In this document: positions 25,179 to 33,467 of the stretch, one piece after another
Layout: every line of letters begins with the position of its first letter
How positions within the stretch are numbered: position 1 is the stretch's first letter
Assembly: GCA_023415775.1 (NCBI GenBank)
Contig: JAEZJM010000017.1
Coordinates: 106,595 to 170,594 of the forward strand
DNA: 64,000 nt
Source: Bacillota bacterium
Lineage (GTDB): Bacteria > Bacillota > Negativicutes > Sporomusales > UBA7701
Reading direction: 5' to 3'
Translations under genes and position numbers: made by a program
Notes under the pieces: generated by a model
Database searches by the model: none
Seen by the model: only the letters and a program-made list of their open reading frames with translations
Told to the model about the DNA's origin: nothing

Positions 25179-25513
25179 TGTTCTCCCCCCCGAATGTACG
25201 GTGTTTTATGTTTTATTTTACATCTTTCACCATGTTTCCCAATTAAATCCTAAATTTATCTTAAATGATTCCTAATTAATTATTGTGTCGAACTATAGTT
25301 GTCTGCCGGGATTTCTTTCCGACATTGTCCGCCATTATCCGCTATTTGGCGGCGGCGATGCGGACAAGCTCCGACAAGTAGGGCGGAAAATGCCTGCGGA
25401 TGCGATGGGGGCGACGGTTCGACCGGTCGCTTCGTGTCGAAATTATTTTCGCGGCGCGCGGGCTCAGGGTAAATTTTCCTGCTACCCTTTTGTGCAAAAA
25501 TATGTTACTATAC
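25179..25513. other. Intergenic region between HD-GYP and gap
   Basis: No gene is seen. The part next to the HD-GYP start (25,190-25,290) is AT-rich and probably carries its promoter. The remainder is unremarkable apart from an imperfect palindrome GACGGTTCGACCGGTCGC near 25,412. Confidence 0.4.
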
Positions 25514-25543
25514 TTGCCACTCGAAAAATAAATGTGTTATACT
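25514..25543 (+). promoter_or_regulatory. Sigma-A promoter of gap
   Basis: TTGCCA (25514-25519) and TATACT (25538-25543) with an 18-bp spacer, about 75 bp upstream of the gap start. It would give a 5' UTR of about 75 nt. Confidence 0.65.
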
Positions 25544-25625
25544 ATTGTCGTAGATGAGAGATATTGACACATATCATTGATGCGCAAGAGCGATATATTG
25601 TGCATACCATTTGGGAGAGTGATAG

Positions 25626-26672
25626 TTGGTGAAGGCCAGAATCGCCATCAACGGCTTCGGACGGATTGGCAGGATGTGCCTGCGGGCTTCGCTGGCGCGG
25701 GAGGATATCGAGGTCGTGGCTATTAACGGCACGATGGATCCGGCGTCGTTGGCCCATTTGTTGAAGTACGATTCGGTGCACGGCGTTCTCGACCGTACGG
25801 TTGTGGCTACTGACCGGGAGATTGTGGTGGACGGCAGGCCGATCAGGATATTGTCGGATCGCAATCCCGCGAATCTGCCCTGGGGAAGCCTGGGGGCGGA
25901 TATCGTGATCGAGTCGACCGGCAAGTTTAATTCGGGCCGCGATTGCCAGGTTCACCTGGATAACGGGGCCGGTAAGGTTATTATTTCCGCGCCGGCGAAG
26001 GACGCGGTGCCGACGTTCGTGATGGGCGTGAATGATGACGACTACAGCCATCAGAAGCATCATATCGTTTCGACGGCTTCGTGCACGACGAATTGCCTGG
26101 CGCCGGTAGCGAAGGTGCTGCACGAGCGGTTCGGGATCGTGAGCGGGTTTATGTCGACGGTGCATGCTTTTACGACCGATCAGCGCAGCCTCGATAACAG
26201 CCATAAGGATCCCCGGCGGGCGCGGAGCTGCGTGCAGTCGATCATCCCGACGTCGACCGGCGCGGCGAAGATGATCGGCGAGGTGATCCCGGAGCTGAAG
26301 GGAAAATTGAACGGGATCGCGATCAGGGTGCCGGTGCCGAATGTTTCGCTGACCGATCTTGTGGCCCAGTTGAGCCATAAGGTGACGGTGGAGGAGGTAA
26401 ATCAGGCACTGTGCGCGGCGGCCCACGGTCCGCTGAGGGGCATTCTCGATTATTGCGAGGAGCCGCTGGTGTCGGTGGATTTCCTGAAGAACAGCCATTC
26501 GGCGATTGTGGATTCGCTGTCGACGATGGTGGTGGGTCCGAATTCGGTGAAGGTTCTCGCCTGGTATGACAACGAGTGGGGTTATGCGTGCCGGGTTATC
26601 GATTTCGCTAGCCTGATGGCCCGGAGGGCCGAGGAAAATGTAGCATGGCCGACCCGCAAAGCGGCCGGTTGA
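25626..26672 (+). CDS. gap: Glyceraldehyde-3-phosphate dehydrogenase
   Basis: 348 aa. The NAD-binding INGFGRIGR lies at the N-terminus, the catalytic cysteine in STASCTTNCLAP (near residue 157) with its partner His in STVHAFTTDQ, and SYDNEWGY-type WYDNEWGY near the end. It converts glyceraldehyde 3-phosphate to 1,3-bisphosphoglycerate in glycolysis and gluconeogenesis. The start is TTG 25626 or the adjacent GTG 25629; GGGAGAG lies upstream of both. It is not next to pgk or other glycolytic genes, so it may be one of several copies. A small zinc protein gene follows. Confidence 0.93.
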   Translation: MVKARIAINGFGRIGRMCLRASLAREDIEVVAINGTMDPASLAHLLKYDSVHGVLDRTVVATDREIVVDGRPIRILSDRNPANLPWGSLGADIVIESTGKFNSGRDCQVHLDNGAGKVIISAPAKDAVPTFVMGVNDDDYSHQKHHIVSTASCTTNCLAPVAKVLHERFGIVSGFMSTVHAFTTDQRSLDNSHKDPRRARSCVQSIIPTSTGAAKMIGEVIPELKGKLNGIAIRVPVPNVSLTDLVAQLSHKVTVEEVNQALCAAAHGPLRGILDYCEEPLVSVDFLKNSHSAIVDSLSTMVVGPNSVKVLAWYDNEWGYACRVIDFASLMARRAEENVAWPTRKAAG

Positions 26673-26686
26673 GGAGGGTAAAGTAT

Positions 26687-26896
26687 ATGTCTTCTTCTCA
26701 TTCTCATTGTCCCGACTGCGGAGGCCGGGGAACGGTTGCTGCCGATTGCCCGTATTGCCGTGACAGCGACGCTCACGAGCACCACGATCTTGATGGTAAG
26801 ATTTGTCCGAGCTGCGGCAGCGCAGGCTATGTGGAAGATGCCTGCCCGTCCTGCAGCGGGAGGGGAACGGCCGGCCACTATCGCAAGGTGAGCTGA
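26687..26896 (+). CDS. Small four-knuckle zinc-finger protein (DnaJ-like CxxC repeats)
   Basis: 69 aa from the ATG at 26687 with GAGGAGG upstream. It has four CxxC knuckles: CPDCGGRG, CPYCRDSD, CPSCGSAG and CPSCSGRG. Two keep the full CxxCxGxG form of the DnaJ zinc domain. A His/Asp stretch (DAHEHHDLDG) separates the two pairs. A free-standing mini zinc domain of this type may act as a chaperone cofactor or metal store; function unknown. It lies 14 bp after gap and before a shared terminator, so it is co-transcribed with gap. Confidence 0.8.
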   Translation: MSSSHSHCPDCGGRGTVAADCPYCRDSDAHEHHDLDGKICPSCGSAGYVEDACPSCSGRGTAGHYRKVS

Positions 26897-26900
26897 CCGA

Positions 26901-26937
26901 AATAAAGAACCGGGCCTGGTTAGCCCGGTTCTTTATT
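26901..26937 (+). terminator. Intrinsic terminator of the gap operon
   Basis: A 15-bp perfect stem AATAAAGAACCGGGC/GCCCGGTTCTTTATT with a 7-nt loop and a T-run. Confidence 0.9.
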
Positions 26938-26955
26938 TTTTGTTTTCAGTATTCC

Positions 26956-27185
26956 AGGCTGTTCCAAAACGAGTATAGCAAGGCGCACCGGATAAGCAGG
27001 CACACAACGCTTTAGCGTTGATGTGATCGCTTATACCCGAAAGGGTGCGAGCGCGCCGCGACGCGTACTAAACGTACGCTAGCAAGCGCTCTGAGGAGCA
27101 AGTGCGCAAGTTCTTAGCGCGTAGCGCTTAGAACTGCGGCCTGCCCCCTGCGGGTGCGCAGCTAGACGAAGTTTGGGGGCAGCCT
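26956..27185. repeat. Intergenic hairpin element, family A copy 4 (long form)
   Basis: About 230 bp. The arms AGGCTG..CCAAAAC and GTTTGG..CAGCCT are complementary but differ in sequence from the arms of the other copies. The middle has the GCGTACTAAACGTACGC hairpin, the CTGAGGAGCAAGTGCGCAAG block shared with copy 3, and extra hairpins (AACGCTTTAGCGTT near 27007). It ends 3 bp from the stop of the minus-strand gene at 27189. Confidence 0.75.
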
Positions 27186-27188
27186 GGC

Positions 27189-27863
27189 TTATTGGATGGT
27201 GAAGTTGTAGTCGCCGATGTGGTCCCCGTCGAAGTAGATTTTGACGGTGTAGCGGCCGCTCTGCCAGGAGCCGACTTCGGCGGCGCCGGCACCGGTGGTG
27301 AAGCGGGCGGATTCCCAGTCTTTTTTGGGCTGGGCGGTGCGTTTGATTTCGGCGACCTGCCGGCCGGCGGGGTCGATGTAGCGGAGGACGAGCGGGATGG
27401 AGGAGTCGGCGATTTTGTGGTTGTTGTTTTTGTAGGCGATTTCGGTGTAGATTATCCTGGCCCGGGGGGTGAATTCGCCGGCGTAGGTGCGCTGGGCGAG
27501 GGCGGGCGGATTTTGGCCCCCTTCGAAGAAGCGGACGGCGGTGATTTCGCCTTTTTTGCCGGCAGCGGGCGGTTTGGTTTCGCCGGCGGGCGCGGCAGGC
27601 TGCGCCGGGGCCGGCGCGGGCTGCTTGTCTTTGGCTGGCAGGATTTTGCCGGCGAGTTCGCGGAGGGTTTTTTCGAGGTCGAAGCTGCGGAGAGTTTTTT
27701 CGAGCTCGCCGCGGTCGAGTTCCTGGGCGAGTTTGGCGTCGTCGAGCGAGCGAAGGCCGATGACGACGTTGCGGACAAGGAAGCCCCCCGCGCTGAGCAG
27801 GAGGAGGATGACGACAACGATGGCGACGAGTTCTTTTACGATTCCCGAGCGGTTGCTGTCCAC
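27189..27863 (-). CDS. Membrane-anchored hypothetical protein
   Basis: 224 aa starting at GTG 27863 with GGGAGAGG 5 bp upstream. A single N-terminal membrane segment (LVAIVVVILLLLSAGGFLV) anchors it. A charged helical region (residues about 38-75) and a Pro/Ala-rich linker (about 80-105) lead to an exported beta-rich domain (AVRFFEGGQNP..SGRYTVKIYFDGDHIGDYNFTIQ), similar in style to ligand-binding or Ig-like domains. No family recognised. It reads in the same direction as the SDR gene upstream (40-bp gap) and may share its transcript. Confidence 0.7.
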   Translation of the reverse strand: MDSNRSGIVKELVAIVVVILLLLSAGGFLVRNVVIGLRSLDDAKLAQELDRGELEKTLRSFDLEKTLRELAGKILPAKDKQPAPAPAQPAAPAGETKPPAAGKKGEITAVRFFEGGQNPPALAQRTYAGEFTPRARIIYTEIAYKNNNHKIADSSIPLVLRYIDPAGRQVAEIKRTAQPKKDWESARFTTGAGAAEVGSWQSGRYTVKIYFDGDHIGDYNFTIQ

Positions 27864-27903
27864 GCGGCCTCTCCCCTTTCGGCGTTTCTGCTCCGGGATG
27901 TCA

Positions 27904-28641
27904 TCAGAGGATCGCTCCGCCGTCGACGACGACGGTCTGACCGGTGACCATGCCGGCGGTGAGCAGCAGGGGTACGACGACGGCGGCGACGTCTTCGGGG
28001 CCGCAGACTCTGCCCAGGGGGGTGCCGGCGCCGAGCCTGACTACATGGTCTTCGCGCCCGGCTACCCAACGGGTGAGGACGATGCCGGGGGCGACGCTGT
28101 TGACGCGGATTTCGGGGGCGAAGACCTGGGCGAGCGATTTGGTGAGGCTGATGGCGGCGGCTTTGGAGGCGGCGTAGGCGATGGAGCTGCCGCGGCCGGT
28201 GATGCCGGCGATGGAGGTGATGTTGACGATGGCGCCGCCGGTTTTTTTGAGGTGGGGGGCGCAGGCCCGGCAGACGAAGAAGACGCCTTTGACGTTGACG
28301 GACATGATGTTGTCCCAGTATTCGCCGGCCATGTTTTCGAGGTCGCCGGCGTCGACGAAGTGGGTGGTGCCGGCGGAGTTGACGAGGTAGTCGAGCCGGC
28401 CGAAGCGCTTGACGGCGTTGTCGACCATGCGGCGGACCTGGGCGTCGTCGGCGACGTCGGCCTGTTCGGCCAGGCATTCGGCGCCGGCGGCTCTGACGGC
28501 TGCGGCCGTTTCGTCGGCTTCTTTCGCGGAACGGGAGTAGTTGACGACGATGTCGATGCCCTGGGCGGCTAGGCTGAGGGCCACCGCCCGGCCGATTCCC
28601 GTGCCGCCGCCGGTGATGAGGGCTACTTTCCGATTGTCCAT
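27904..28641 (-). CDS. Short-chain dehydrogenase/reductase (FabG-like)
   Basis: 245 aa, classical SDR: TGGGTGIGRA near residue 10, NSAGTT near 88, the catalytic Ser in NITSIAG and the YAASKAA motif near residue 153. It reduces or oxidises a keto/hydroxy group with NAD(P)H; 3-oxoacyl-ACP reductase or glucose dehydrogenase-like activity are both possible. The ATG at 28641 is chosen over an earlier in-frame start because AGGAGG lies 7 bp upstream. Confidence 0.88.
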   Translation of the reverse strand: MDNRKVALITGGGTGIGRAVALSLAAQGIDIVVNYSRSAKEADETAAAVRAAGAECLAEQADVADDAQVRRMVDNAVKRFGRLDYLVNSAGTTHFVDAGDLENMAGEYWDNIMSVNVKGVFFVCRACAPHLKKTGGAIVNITSIAGITGRGSSIAYAASKAAAISLTKSLAQVFAPEIRVNSVAPGIVLTRWVAGREDHVVRLGAGTPLGRVCGPEDVAAVVVPLLLTAGMVTGQTVVVDGGAIL

Positions 28642-28950
28642 TTTTTTGCCTCCTGAGCGGGGCAAGCCGCCCCCGCGTGTTGTGCGATATTGTAATGGTT
28701 TCTACGCCGGCGCTTATATCCCTGTAGCGCCGCGGGGAAAATGTGCGGGCGCCGGCGGCTTGTCACGCTTTTGTCATATTTTTGGGTTATCATGACAGTC
28801 GTAGGTGGTCGGCACAGCACCGGTTAACTGGCTATAATTTTTGAGTTCTGATGCGCTCCGGTGCATAGCCGACCATTTCCATATATTGTGGCCGCCGGCC
28901 GTGACCATAGGCGGCGGCCGGGTTCCCGGGGATATGGGTAATATTGACCG
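28642..28950. other. Intergenic region between SDR and beta-barrel gene
   Basis: No gene is seen. Bases 28,880-28,925 hold a GC-rich imperfect hairpin (GGCCGCCGGCCG..GGCGGCGGCCGG). The divergent SDR and beta-barrel promoters lie here; only the latter has a recognisable consensus (28951-28980). Confidence 0.4.
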
Positions 28951-28980
28951 TTGACCCCCATGCTCCGCCTTTGTTATATT
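28951..28980 (+). promoter_or_regulatory. Sigma-A promoter of the beta-barrel gene
   Basis: TTGACC (28951-28956) and TATATT (28975-28980) with an 18-bp spacer, about 58 bp upstream of the GTG start. Confidence 0.7.
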
Positions 28981-29038
28981 AACCTTGGGAGGAGTATACA
29001 TAACACCAGGGTTATGCCAGTTTTAAGGAGGTTGTGCT

Positions 29039-29524
29039 GTGAAGAGAATCGTGCTTACTGTTGCCGCTATCCTCACGTTGAACGCCGCTACGGCGATGGC
29101 CGCTCCGATCAATGATCTGGGGCGCGGCCAGACTGCTCTTGGCGTGGGCACGGATACCGTTTATCTGGAGCATAAGCTGTCGGACAGTTTCACGCTCGGG
29201 TTTGAGAATGTCGACCGCAGCTCCAGCATGGATGGTATTTACGGGCAGTTCCAGCTTTCCGAGAATTTCCGCGGTATCGTCGGCAGCCGAGACGTGGCTG
29301 GCGATTCTAAACTGTATGTCGGGGCGGCGGTCCACGCTCCCCTGGCCTCCGAGTGGGACGGTTACGCGTCGCTGATCGGCGGCGGCAATTTCAACGAGGT
29401 GCAGGTGGGGGCCAATCTCCGCCTGGCGAGCAATGTCGATCTCAATGTCGATTACCATTCTTTCTCGCCTGACTACGGCCGCAGCAAGAGCGGCGTGGGC
29501 GTGGGCGCGACGGTTAGGTTCTAG
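29039..29524 (+). CDS. Small secreted outer-membrane beta-barrel-like protein
   Basis: 161 aa from the GTG at 29039 with TAAGGAGG upstream. A clean signal peptide (MKRIVLTVAAILTLNAATAMA, cut before APIND) is followed by alternating amphipathic strands (DTVYLEHKLSDSFTLGFENVD, LASNVDLNVDYHSF). The protein ends GVGATVRF, with a terminal Phe as used by the BAM machinery. Known from diderms, this argues for an outer membrane in this organism. Function unknown; a small eight-strand barrel is a fair guess. It has its own promoter and terminator. Confidence 0.8.
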   Translation: MKRIVLTVAAILTLNAATAMAAPINDLGRGQTALGVGTDTVYLEHKLSDSFTLGFENVDRSSSMDGIYGQFQLSENFRGIVGSRDVAGDSKLYVGAAVHAPLASEWDGYASLIGGGNFNEVQVGANLRLASNVDLNVDYHSFSPDYGRSKSGVGVGATVRF

Positions 29525-29552
29525 GCTGCGGATAGACGCGAGCTGAACAGAG

Positions 29553-29586
29553 TAAGCCCCTGCCGGAAGATTCCGGCGGGGGCTTA
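29553..29586 (+). terminator. Intrinsic terminator of the beta-barrel gene
   Basis: The stem TAAGCCCC..CCGGAA/TTCCGG..GGGGCTTA is followed by an AT-rich run. Confidence 0.8.
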
Positions 29587-29667
29587 TATTTTATGTAGGA
29601 TAGCGGCGGGAAGAGGGCGAATGTATAGTGGTGGAGTATAATCGGCCGCTATACAGGAGGTTTCCCG

Positions 29668-30870
29668 ATGTCTTCAGTCGCGTTGGTGTTTGTCACGCTC
29701 GCTGTCATCGTTTTTCTGCTGAACCGTAAGGTGAAGATGGGGCTCGCGATGGTGGCCGGGTCGGCAATTATTTTTTTTGCGACCGGCCCGACGCCGGCCA
29801 AGCTTTGGGCAGCCGCCGCGGCGACGGCTACCGGCCGAGCGACGTGGGAGATCGTCCTGGCGTTGTATTTTGTAATGTGTCTGGAGTACCAGCTGCGCAC
29901 GGGCGGCATTATCGACGGGATGATGGCGGCGGCCCGCCGCCTTTTCCGCAGCGACCGCTTTCTGCTGGTGCTGATGCCGTCTTTTCTGGGCTTCCTGCCG
30001 TCGCTGGGCGGGGCGATATTTTCCGCGCCGCTGGTGGAGAACGCCGCCAAGCCGTTTGGCCTGAGCGCTGAGAGGAAGACGACGATCAATTACTGGTTCC
30101 GCCATGTGTGGGAGTTCACTAACCCGATTTTTACCGGGATGCTGCTGGCGAGCCAGCTGTCGGGCATCCCGCTGGGCGAGCTTGTTTCGTCGATGCTGTG
30201 GGTGACTGCTTTGGCGCTGGCGATCGGCTGGCTGGCGCTGATTTCGCCGCTGAAGGCGACGTTTGGCTCCACCCACCCGCCCGCGGCCGACGACGGCACG
30301 GGGCGGCGCTATCTGCTGCTGGCGGCCGGGCCGATCATGGCGAACTTCGCGCTGGTGGTGCTGTTCAAGCTGAGTGCGGCGGTGTCGATGGCGCTGGTGG
30401 TGGCGGCGATGGCGCTGATTCTCCGCCAGCGGGCCGCGGATGTCGGCGCGATGCTCGCCCACGCGCTGGATGGGAAGATGTTGTGGGGCGTTGCCGGCAT
30501 CTTGTTTTTCCAGCATATCCTCAGTTCCTCGGGGGTGATCGGCGATATCACTGTGCTGATGAACGGCCTGGCGGTGCCGGCGACGGCGGTCATCGGCGTG
30601 GTCGCGTTCCTCGGCGGCCTGCTGACGGGGACGTCGCAGGGGTTTGTGGCGATTACTTTCCCGTTCATCGCGCTGCTGTCTCCCGGCGATCTTGGCCTGG
30701 TGATGATTTGCTTCGTTACGGGAACGGCGGGGCATATGCTCTCCCCCGCCCATCTGTGCCTGCTGGTGACGCTGGATTATTTCCAGGCCGATTTCCTGCG
30801 GGCGCTCCGCCCCGTTTTCGCGCTGGAGGCGCTGATGGTGGCGGCGGCTTATGCGGTGGCGGCATTTTAA
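29668..30870 (+). CDS. DUF401 family permease
   Basis: 400 aa with about ten membrane segments, matching the DUF401 family of GntP-like anion permeases in length and pattern. Conserved-looking features are FLPSLGGAIFSAPLVE (near residue 112), WFRHVWEFTNPIF (near 142) and the C-terminal GTAGHMLSPAHLCLLVT. The substrate is unknown, perhaps an organic acid. The start has CAGGAGG upstream. It is transcribed alone and ends at a shared terminator with the convergent HD-GYP gene. Confidence 0.85.
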   Translation: MSSVALVFVTLAVIVFLLNRKVKMGLAMVAGSAIIFFATGPTPAKLWAAAAATATGRATWEIVLALYFVMCLEYQLRTGGIIDGMMAAARRLFRSDRFLLVLMPSFLGFLPSLGGAIFSAPLVENAAKPFGLSAERKTTINYWFRHVWEFTNPIFTGMLLASQLSGIPLGELVSSMLWVTALALAIGWLALISPLKATFGSTHPPAADDGTGRRYLLLAAGPIMANFALVVLFKLSAAVSMALVVAAMALILRQRAADVGAMLAHALDGKMLWGVAGILFFQHILSSSGVIGDITVLMNGLAVPATAVIGVVAFLGGLLTGTSQGFVAITFPFIALLSPGDLGLVMICFVTGTAGHMLSPAHLCLLVTLDYFQADFLRALRPVFALEALMVAAAYAVAAF

Positions 30871-30886
30871 GAAGCCGCGGAAGCGA

Positions 30887-30915
30887 AAAAACGGCCCCGT
30901 TGCGGGGCCGTTTTT
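30887..30915. terminator. Convergent intrinsic terminator
   Basis: A 13-bp perfect stem AAAAACGGCCCCG/CGGGGCCGTTTTT with a 3-nt loop, serving both the DUF401 and HD-GYP genes. Confidence 0.9.
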
Positions 30916-30921
30916 ATTGCG

Positions 30922-31980
30922 TTATCTTTCTTCGATGAGTTCGACGATGCTGATTTCTTCTTTCTGGAGGTCGAGCATCATGCCGCTGGGAATGCAGACG
31001 ACGGGTTTTGTCCAGTAGCGGTCGCGGGTGTTGAGGACGATGATTTTCGCCCGTTGGCCGGTGCTGAGGATGACGCTGTTGCCGGTGAATAGTTCGCGCA
31101 TGTTGTCGAGGAAGGTGAGGCAGACGCCTGTTTCCAGTTTTTGATGCATCTGCCCGGCGATGACTTCGAGGGCGGCGAGGGGCGTCATGCGGCGGCGGTA
31201 GGCCCGGTCGGAGGTCATGGCGTTGTAGATGTCGGCGATGGCGATGATCTGCGCGAAGGGGTGGATTTCGTCGCCGGCGAGTTTGCCGGGGTAGCCGCTT
31301 CCGTCCCGCCGTTCGTGGTGCTGGAGGACGCCCAGCTTGGTTTCTTCGGCGAGCCGCTGCTCGCCGAGGATGAGTTTGTAGCCTTCTTGGGGGTGGCGTT
31401 TGATGACTTCGAATTCGCGGGGCGAGAGGGTGTCGGGTTTATCGAGCACGGTCAGCGGCACGAACAGTTTGCCGATGTCGTGGAGGAGGCCGGCGAGGAT
31501 GAGGTTTTTGAGCCGGGATCCCTGGTATTTCCGCCAGCGGCCGAGTATTGCCGCGACGATGGCGACGTTGAGAGAGTGCTGAAAGGTGTGGTCGCTGTGC
31601 AGTCTGATTTCGTAGAGGTGGTCGAGGACGCCGACTGTGTCGGCGAGAAGGGTTATCCGCTGGTCGACGAGTTCTTCCATCTCCAGGAGGGGCACTTCGC
31701 GGAAGACGCGGATATGTTCGAAGGTGTGTCTGATGGCGTCTACGGTGCGTACATACTCACCCAGGAAGGCGGCTGCGGACAGGGAGGCCGGCGAGGCCGC
31801 ATCGATGGGCGGGTGGGTTTCGTCGATGAGGATGTGGGATATTTGCCAGCTGCGGAGGTTGCTTATCTGCCACAGCGTGAGCCGCGTGCCCCGCTCTAGC
31901 AGCACCACTCCTTCGTCGGAGACGACTTCTCTGTCGACGATCATGCCCGGTACCAGGTTTTGCACGGCTAGTTTCTTCAA
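30922..31980 (-). CDS. HD-GYP domain cyclic di-GMP phosphodiesterase (2)
   Basis: 352 aa starting at TTG 31980 with AGGAGG upstream. The N-terminal 80 residues (VQNLVPGMIVDREVVSDEGVVLL) form the small beta domain often found before HD-GYP. The catalytic core is complete: HTFQHSLNV, LLHDIGKLFVP (near residue 165), HPQEGYKLI, HHERRDGSGYPGKL (near 219) and ADIYNAMTSDRAYR. A C-terminal PilZ-like or beta segment (GNSVILSTGQRAKIIVLNTRDRYWTKPVV) follows. It hydrolyses cyclic di-GMP. Confidence 0.92.
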   Translation of the reverse strand: MKKLAVQNLVPGMIVDREVVSDEGVVLLERGTRLTLWQISNLRSWQISHILIDETHPPIDAASPASLSAAAFLGEYVRTVDAIRHTFEHIRVFREVPLLEMEELVDQRITLLADTVGVLDHLYEIRLHSDHTFQHSLNVAIVAAILGRWRKYQGSRLKNLILAGLLHDIGKLFVPLTVLDKPDTLSPREFEVIKRHPQEGYKLILGEQRLAEETKLGVLQHHERRDGSGYPGKLAGDEIHPFAQIIAIADIYNAMTSDRAYRRRMTPLAALEVIAGQMHQKLETGVCLTFLDNMRELFTGNSVILSTGQRAKIIVLNTRDRYWTKPVVCIPSGMMLDLQKEEISIVELIEER

Positions 31981-32352
31981 TTTATGAACCTCCTGGAGAG
32001 TATGGAGCGATATAACAAAAACACCGGTTATTGTTCCAGTGTTTTTTTTTCTTCCCCATGCGGTGCGCCGGGTAATACCCGGGAAAGCGGCTCGATAAGC
32101 GGGTTCGGGGAGCCATTATTTATGCCACGCTTTTTGAGCCCGAATGGCATGTTTCTACAAAATTCTACAAGAATTGTACCTTTTTCATGAAAAAATTACC
32201 AGGGACTAAAGTCCCAATTAATTAGGGCTTCGGTCCTATTTACGGGCCTAAAGTCCTAGTCCGGGCAAAAAAAGAACCGGCTTAATGGAAGGGGGTATTA
32301 AGCCGGTTCTCGATATTCCGGCACAAAGGCCGGCTAGGAAGGGGCAGGATGA
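31981..32352. other. Intergenic region with tandem mini-hairpins and a terminator
   Basis: No gene is seen. At 32202-32257 three short hairpins follow one another: GGGAC-TAAA-GTCCC, AGGGC-TTCG-GTCCT and GGGCC-TAAA-GTCCT, about 22 bp apart. The terminator of the TRAP operon lies at 32273-32310. The left part probably carries the promoter of the HD-GYP gene. Confidence 0.6.
32273..32310 (-). terminator. Terminator of the uxuA-TRAP operon
   Basis: A 14-bp perfect stem AGAACCGGCTTAAT/ATTAAGCCGGTTCT. On the minus strand it is followed by a run of seven T. It lies 43 bp after the dctP stop. Confidence 0.88.
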
Positions 32353-33369
32353 TTATTTCTTGTGTTTGGCGATTTCGTCAAGCGAGGCTTTGAAGTCGGC
32401 GCCGAGTTTGTCGATGGCCGGTTTGGCGGCGGCCTGCCAGGCTTTCATGTCTTTGACTTCGGTTACGATTACGCCGCCTTTGATGAGTTTGTCGAGGGCT
32501 TCTTTCTCGAATTTATTCCAGGCTTCGATTTGGTATTTCTCGGTCTCCCTGGCGCAGTCCTGGAGTAGTTTCTTGTCTTCGGCGGAGAGTTTATCCCAGG
32601 CGACGCGGCTGACCATGAGGACTTCCGGTACGCGCTGGTGGCTGTCGAGGACGTAGTTCTTGACGGCCTGGAAGTGGTTGGCGGTCAGGTAGCTGGGGGG
32701 GTTGTTCTCGGCGCCGTCGATGACGCCGGTCTGGAGGGCGCTGAAGACTTCGCCGTAGGGCATCGGGGTGGCGCTGGCGCCGAAGGCTTTCATGAGTTCG
32801 ACGTTGACGGCGTTCTGGATGACGCGGATCTTGAGGCCTTTGAGGTCTTCGGGGTTCTTGACGGGGTTTTTGGTGTAGAAGCTGCGGGAGCCGGCTTCGT
32901 AGTAAGCAAGGCCCATCATGCGGGATTTTTCGAGGTCGGTGAGCATTTTGCGGCCGTAATCGCTGTTGAGGAAGCGCCAGACGTGGGCTTGGTCGTCGAA
33001 GATGTAGGGCAGGGAGAAGACGCCGAACTGTTTGTTGAACTCAGCGAGGGTGCCGCTGGAGATGCGGGTGAATTCGATGGAGCCGAGCTGCACCTGCTGG
33101 ATGACGGAGTTTTCGTCGCCAAGCTGGGCGGAGTCGAAGACTTTGATCTGGATGCGGCCTTTGGAACGCTCGTTGACGAGTTCGGCGAATTTTTTGTCGC
33201 CGAGGGTGGTGGGGTAGTCGCCGGGATGGGCTTCGGCGAGCCGGAAGGTGTATTTGGGTTTGTTGTCGGCGGCGGGGGCGGCGTCTTTTTTGCCGCCGCA
33301 GCCGGCGACGAGCGCGCCCATCACAAGGATGATTGCCAGACTGACTGCTAACCATTTTTTGCTGTTCAT
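32353..33369 (-). CDS. dctP: TRAP transporter substrate-binding protein (DctP family), uronate operon
   Basis: 338 aa. It is a lipoprotein-type binding protein: the signal MNSKKWLAVSLAIILVMGALVAGCGG has a lipobox Cys near residue 24. The DctP core includes IRVIQNAVNVELMKAFGASATPM and FSALQTGVIDGAENNP, the conserved substrate-binding region. It delivers an acidic sugar to the DctQM permease encoded just upstream in the operon. It lies downstream of uxuA and a mannonate oxidoreductase, so a hexuronate or related sugar acid is the likely ligand (inference). The orphan binding protein at 47564 is its close paralogue. Confidence 0.9.
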   Translation of the reverse strand: MNSKKWLAVSLAIILVMGALVAGCGGKKDAAPAADNKPKYTFRLAEAHPGDYPTTLGDKKFAELVNERSKGRIQIKVFDSAQLGDENSVIQQVQLGSIEFTRISSGTLAEFNKQFGVFSLPYIFDDQAHVWRFLNSDYGRKMLTDLEKSRMMGLAYYEAGSRSFYTKNPVKNPEDLKGLKIRVIQNAVNVELMKAFGASATPMPYGEVFSALQTGVIDGAENNPPSYLTANHFQAVKNYVLDSHQRVPEVLMVSRVAWDKLSAEDKKLLQDCARETEKYQIEAWNKFEKEALDKLIKGGVIVTEVKDMKAWQAAAKPAIDKLGADFKASLDEIAKHKK

Positions 33370-33467
33370 TTTTTTCCCTCCATGTTTTTTATATGTTTGC
33401 GTTTTCGCCGTACGCGTTGTTCTGTGTTATTGCCGCCTCCTCCCGCAGCGATTTCCGTTATTCGACC

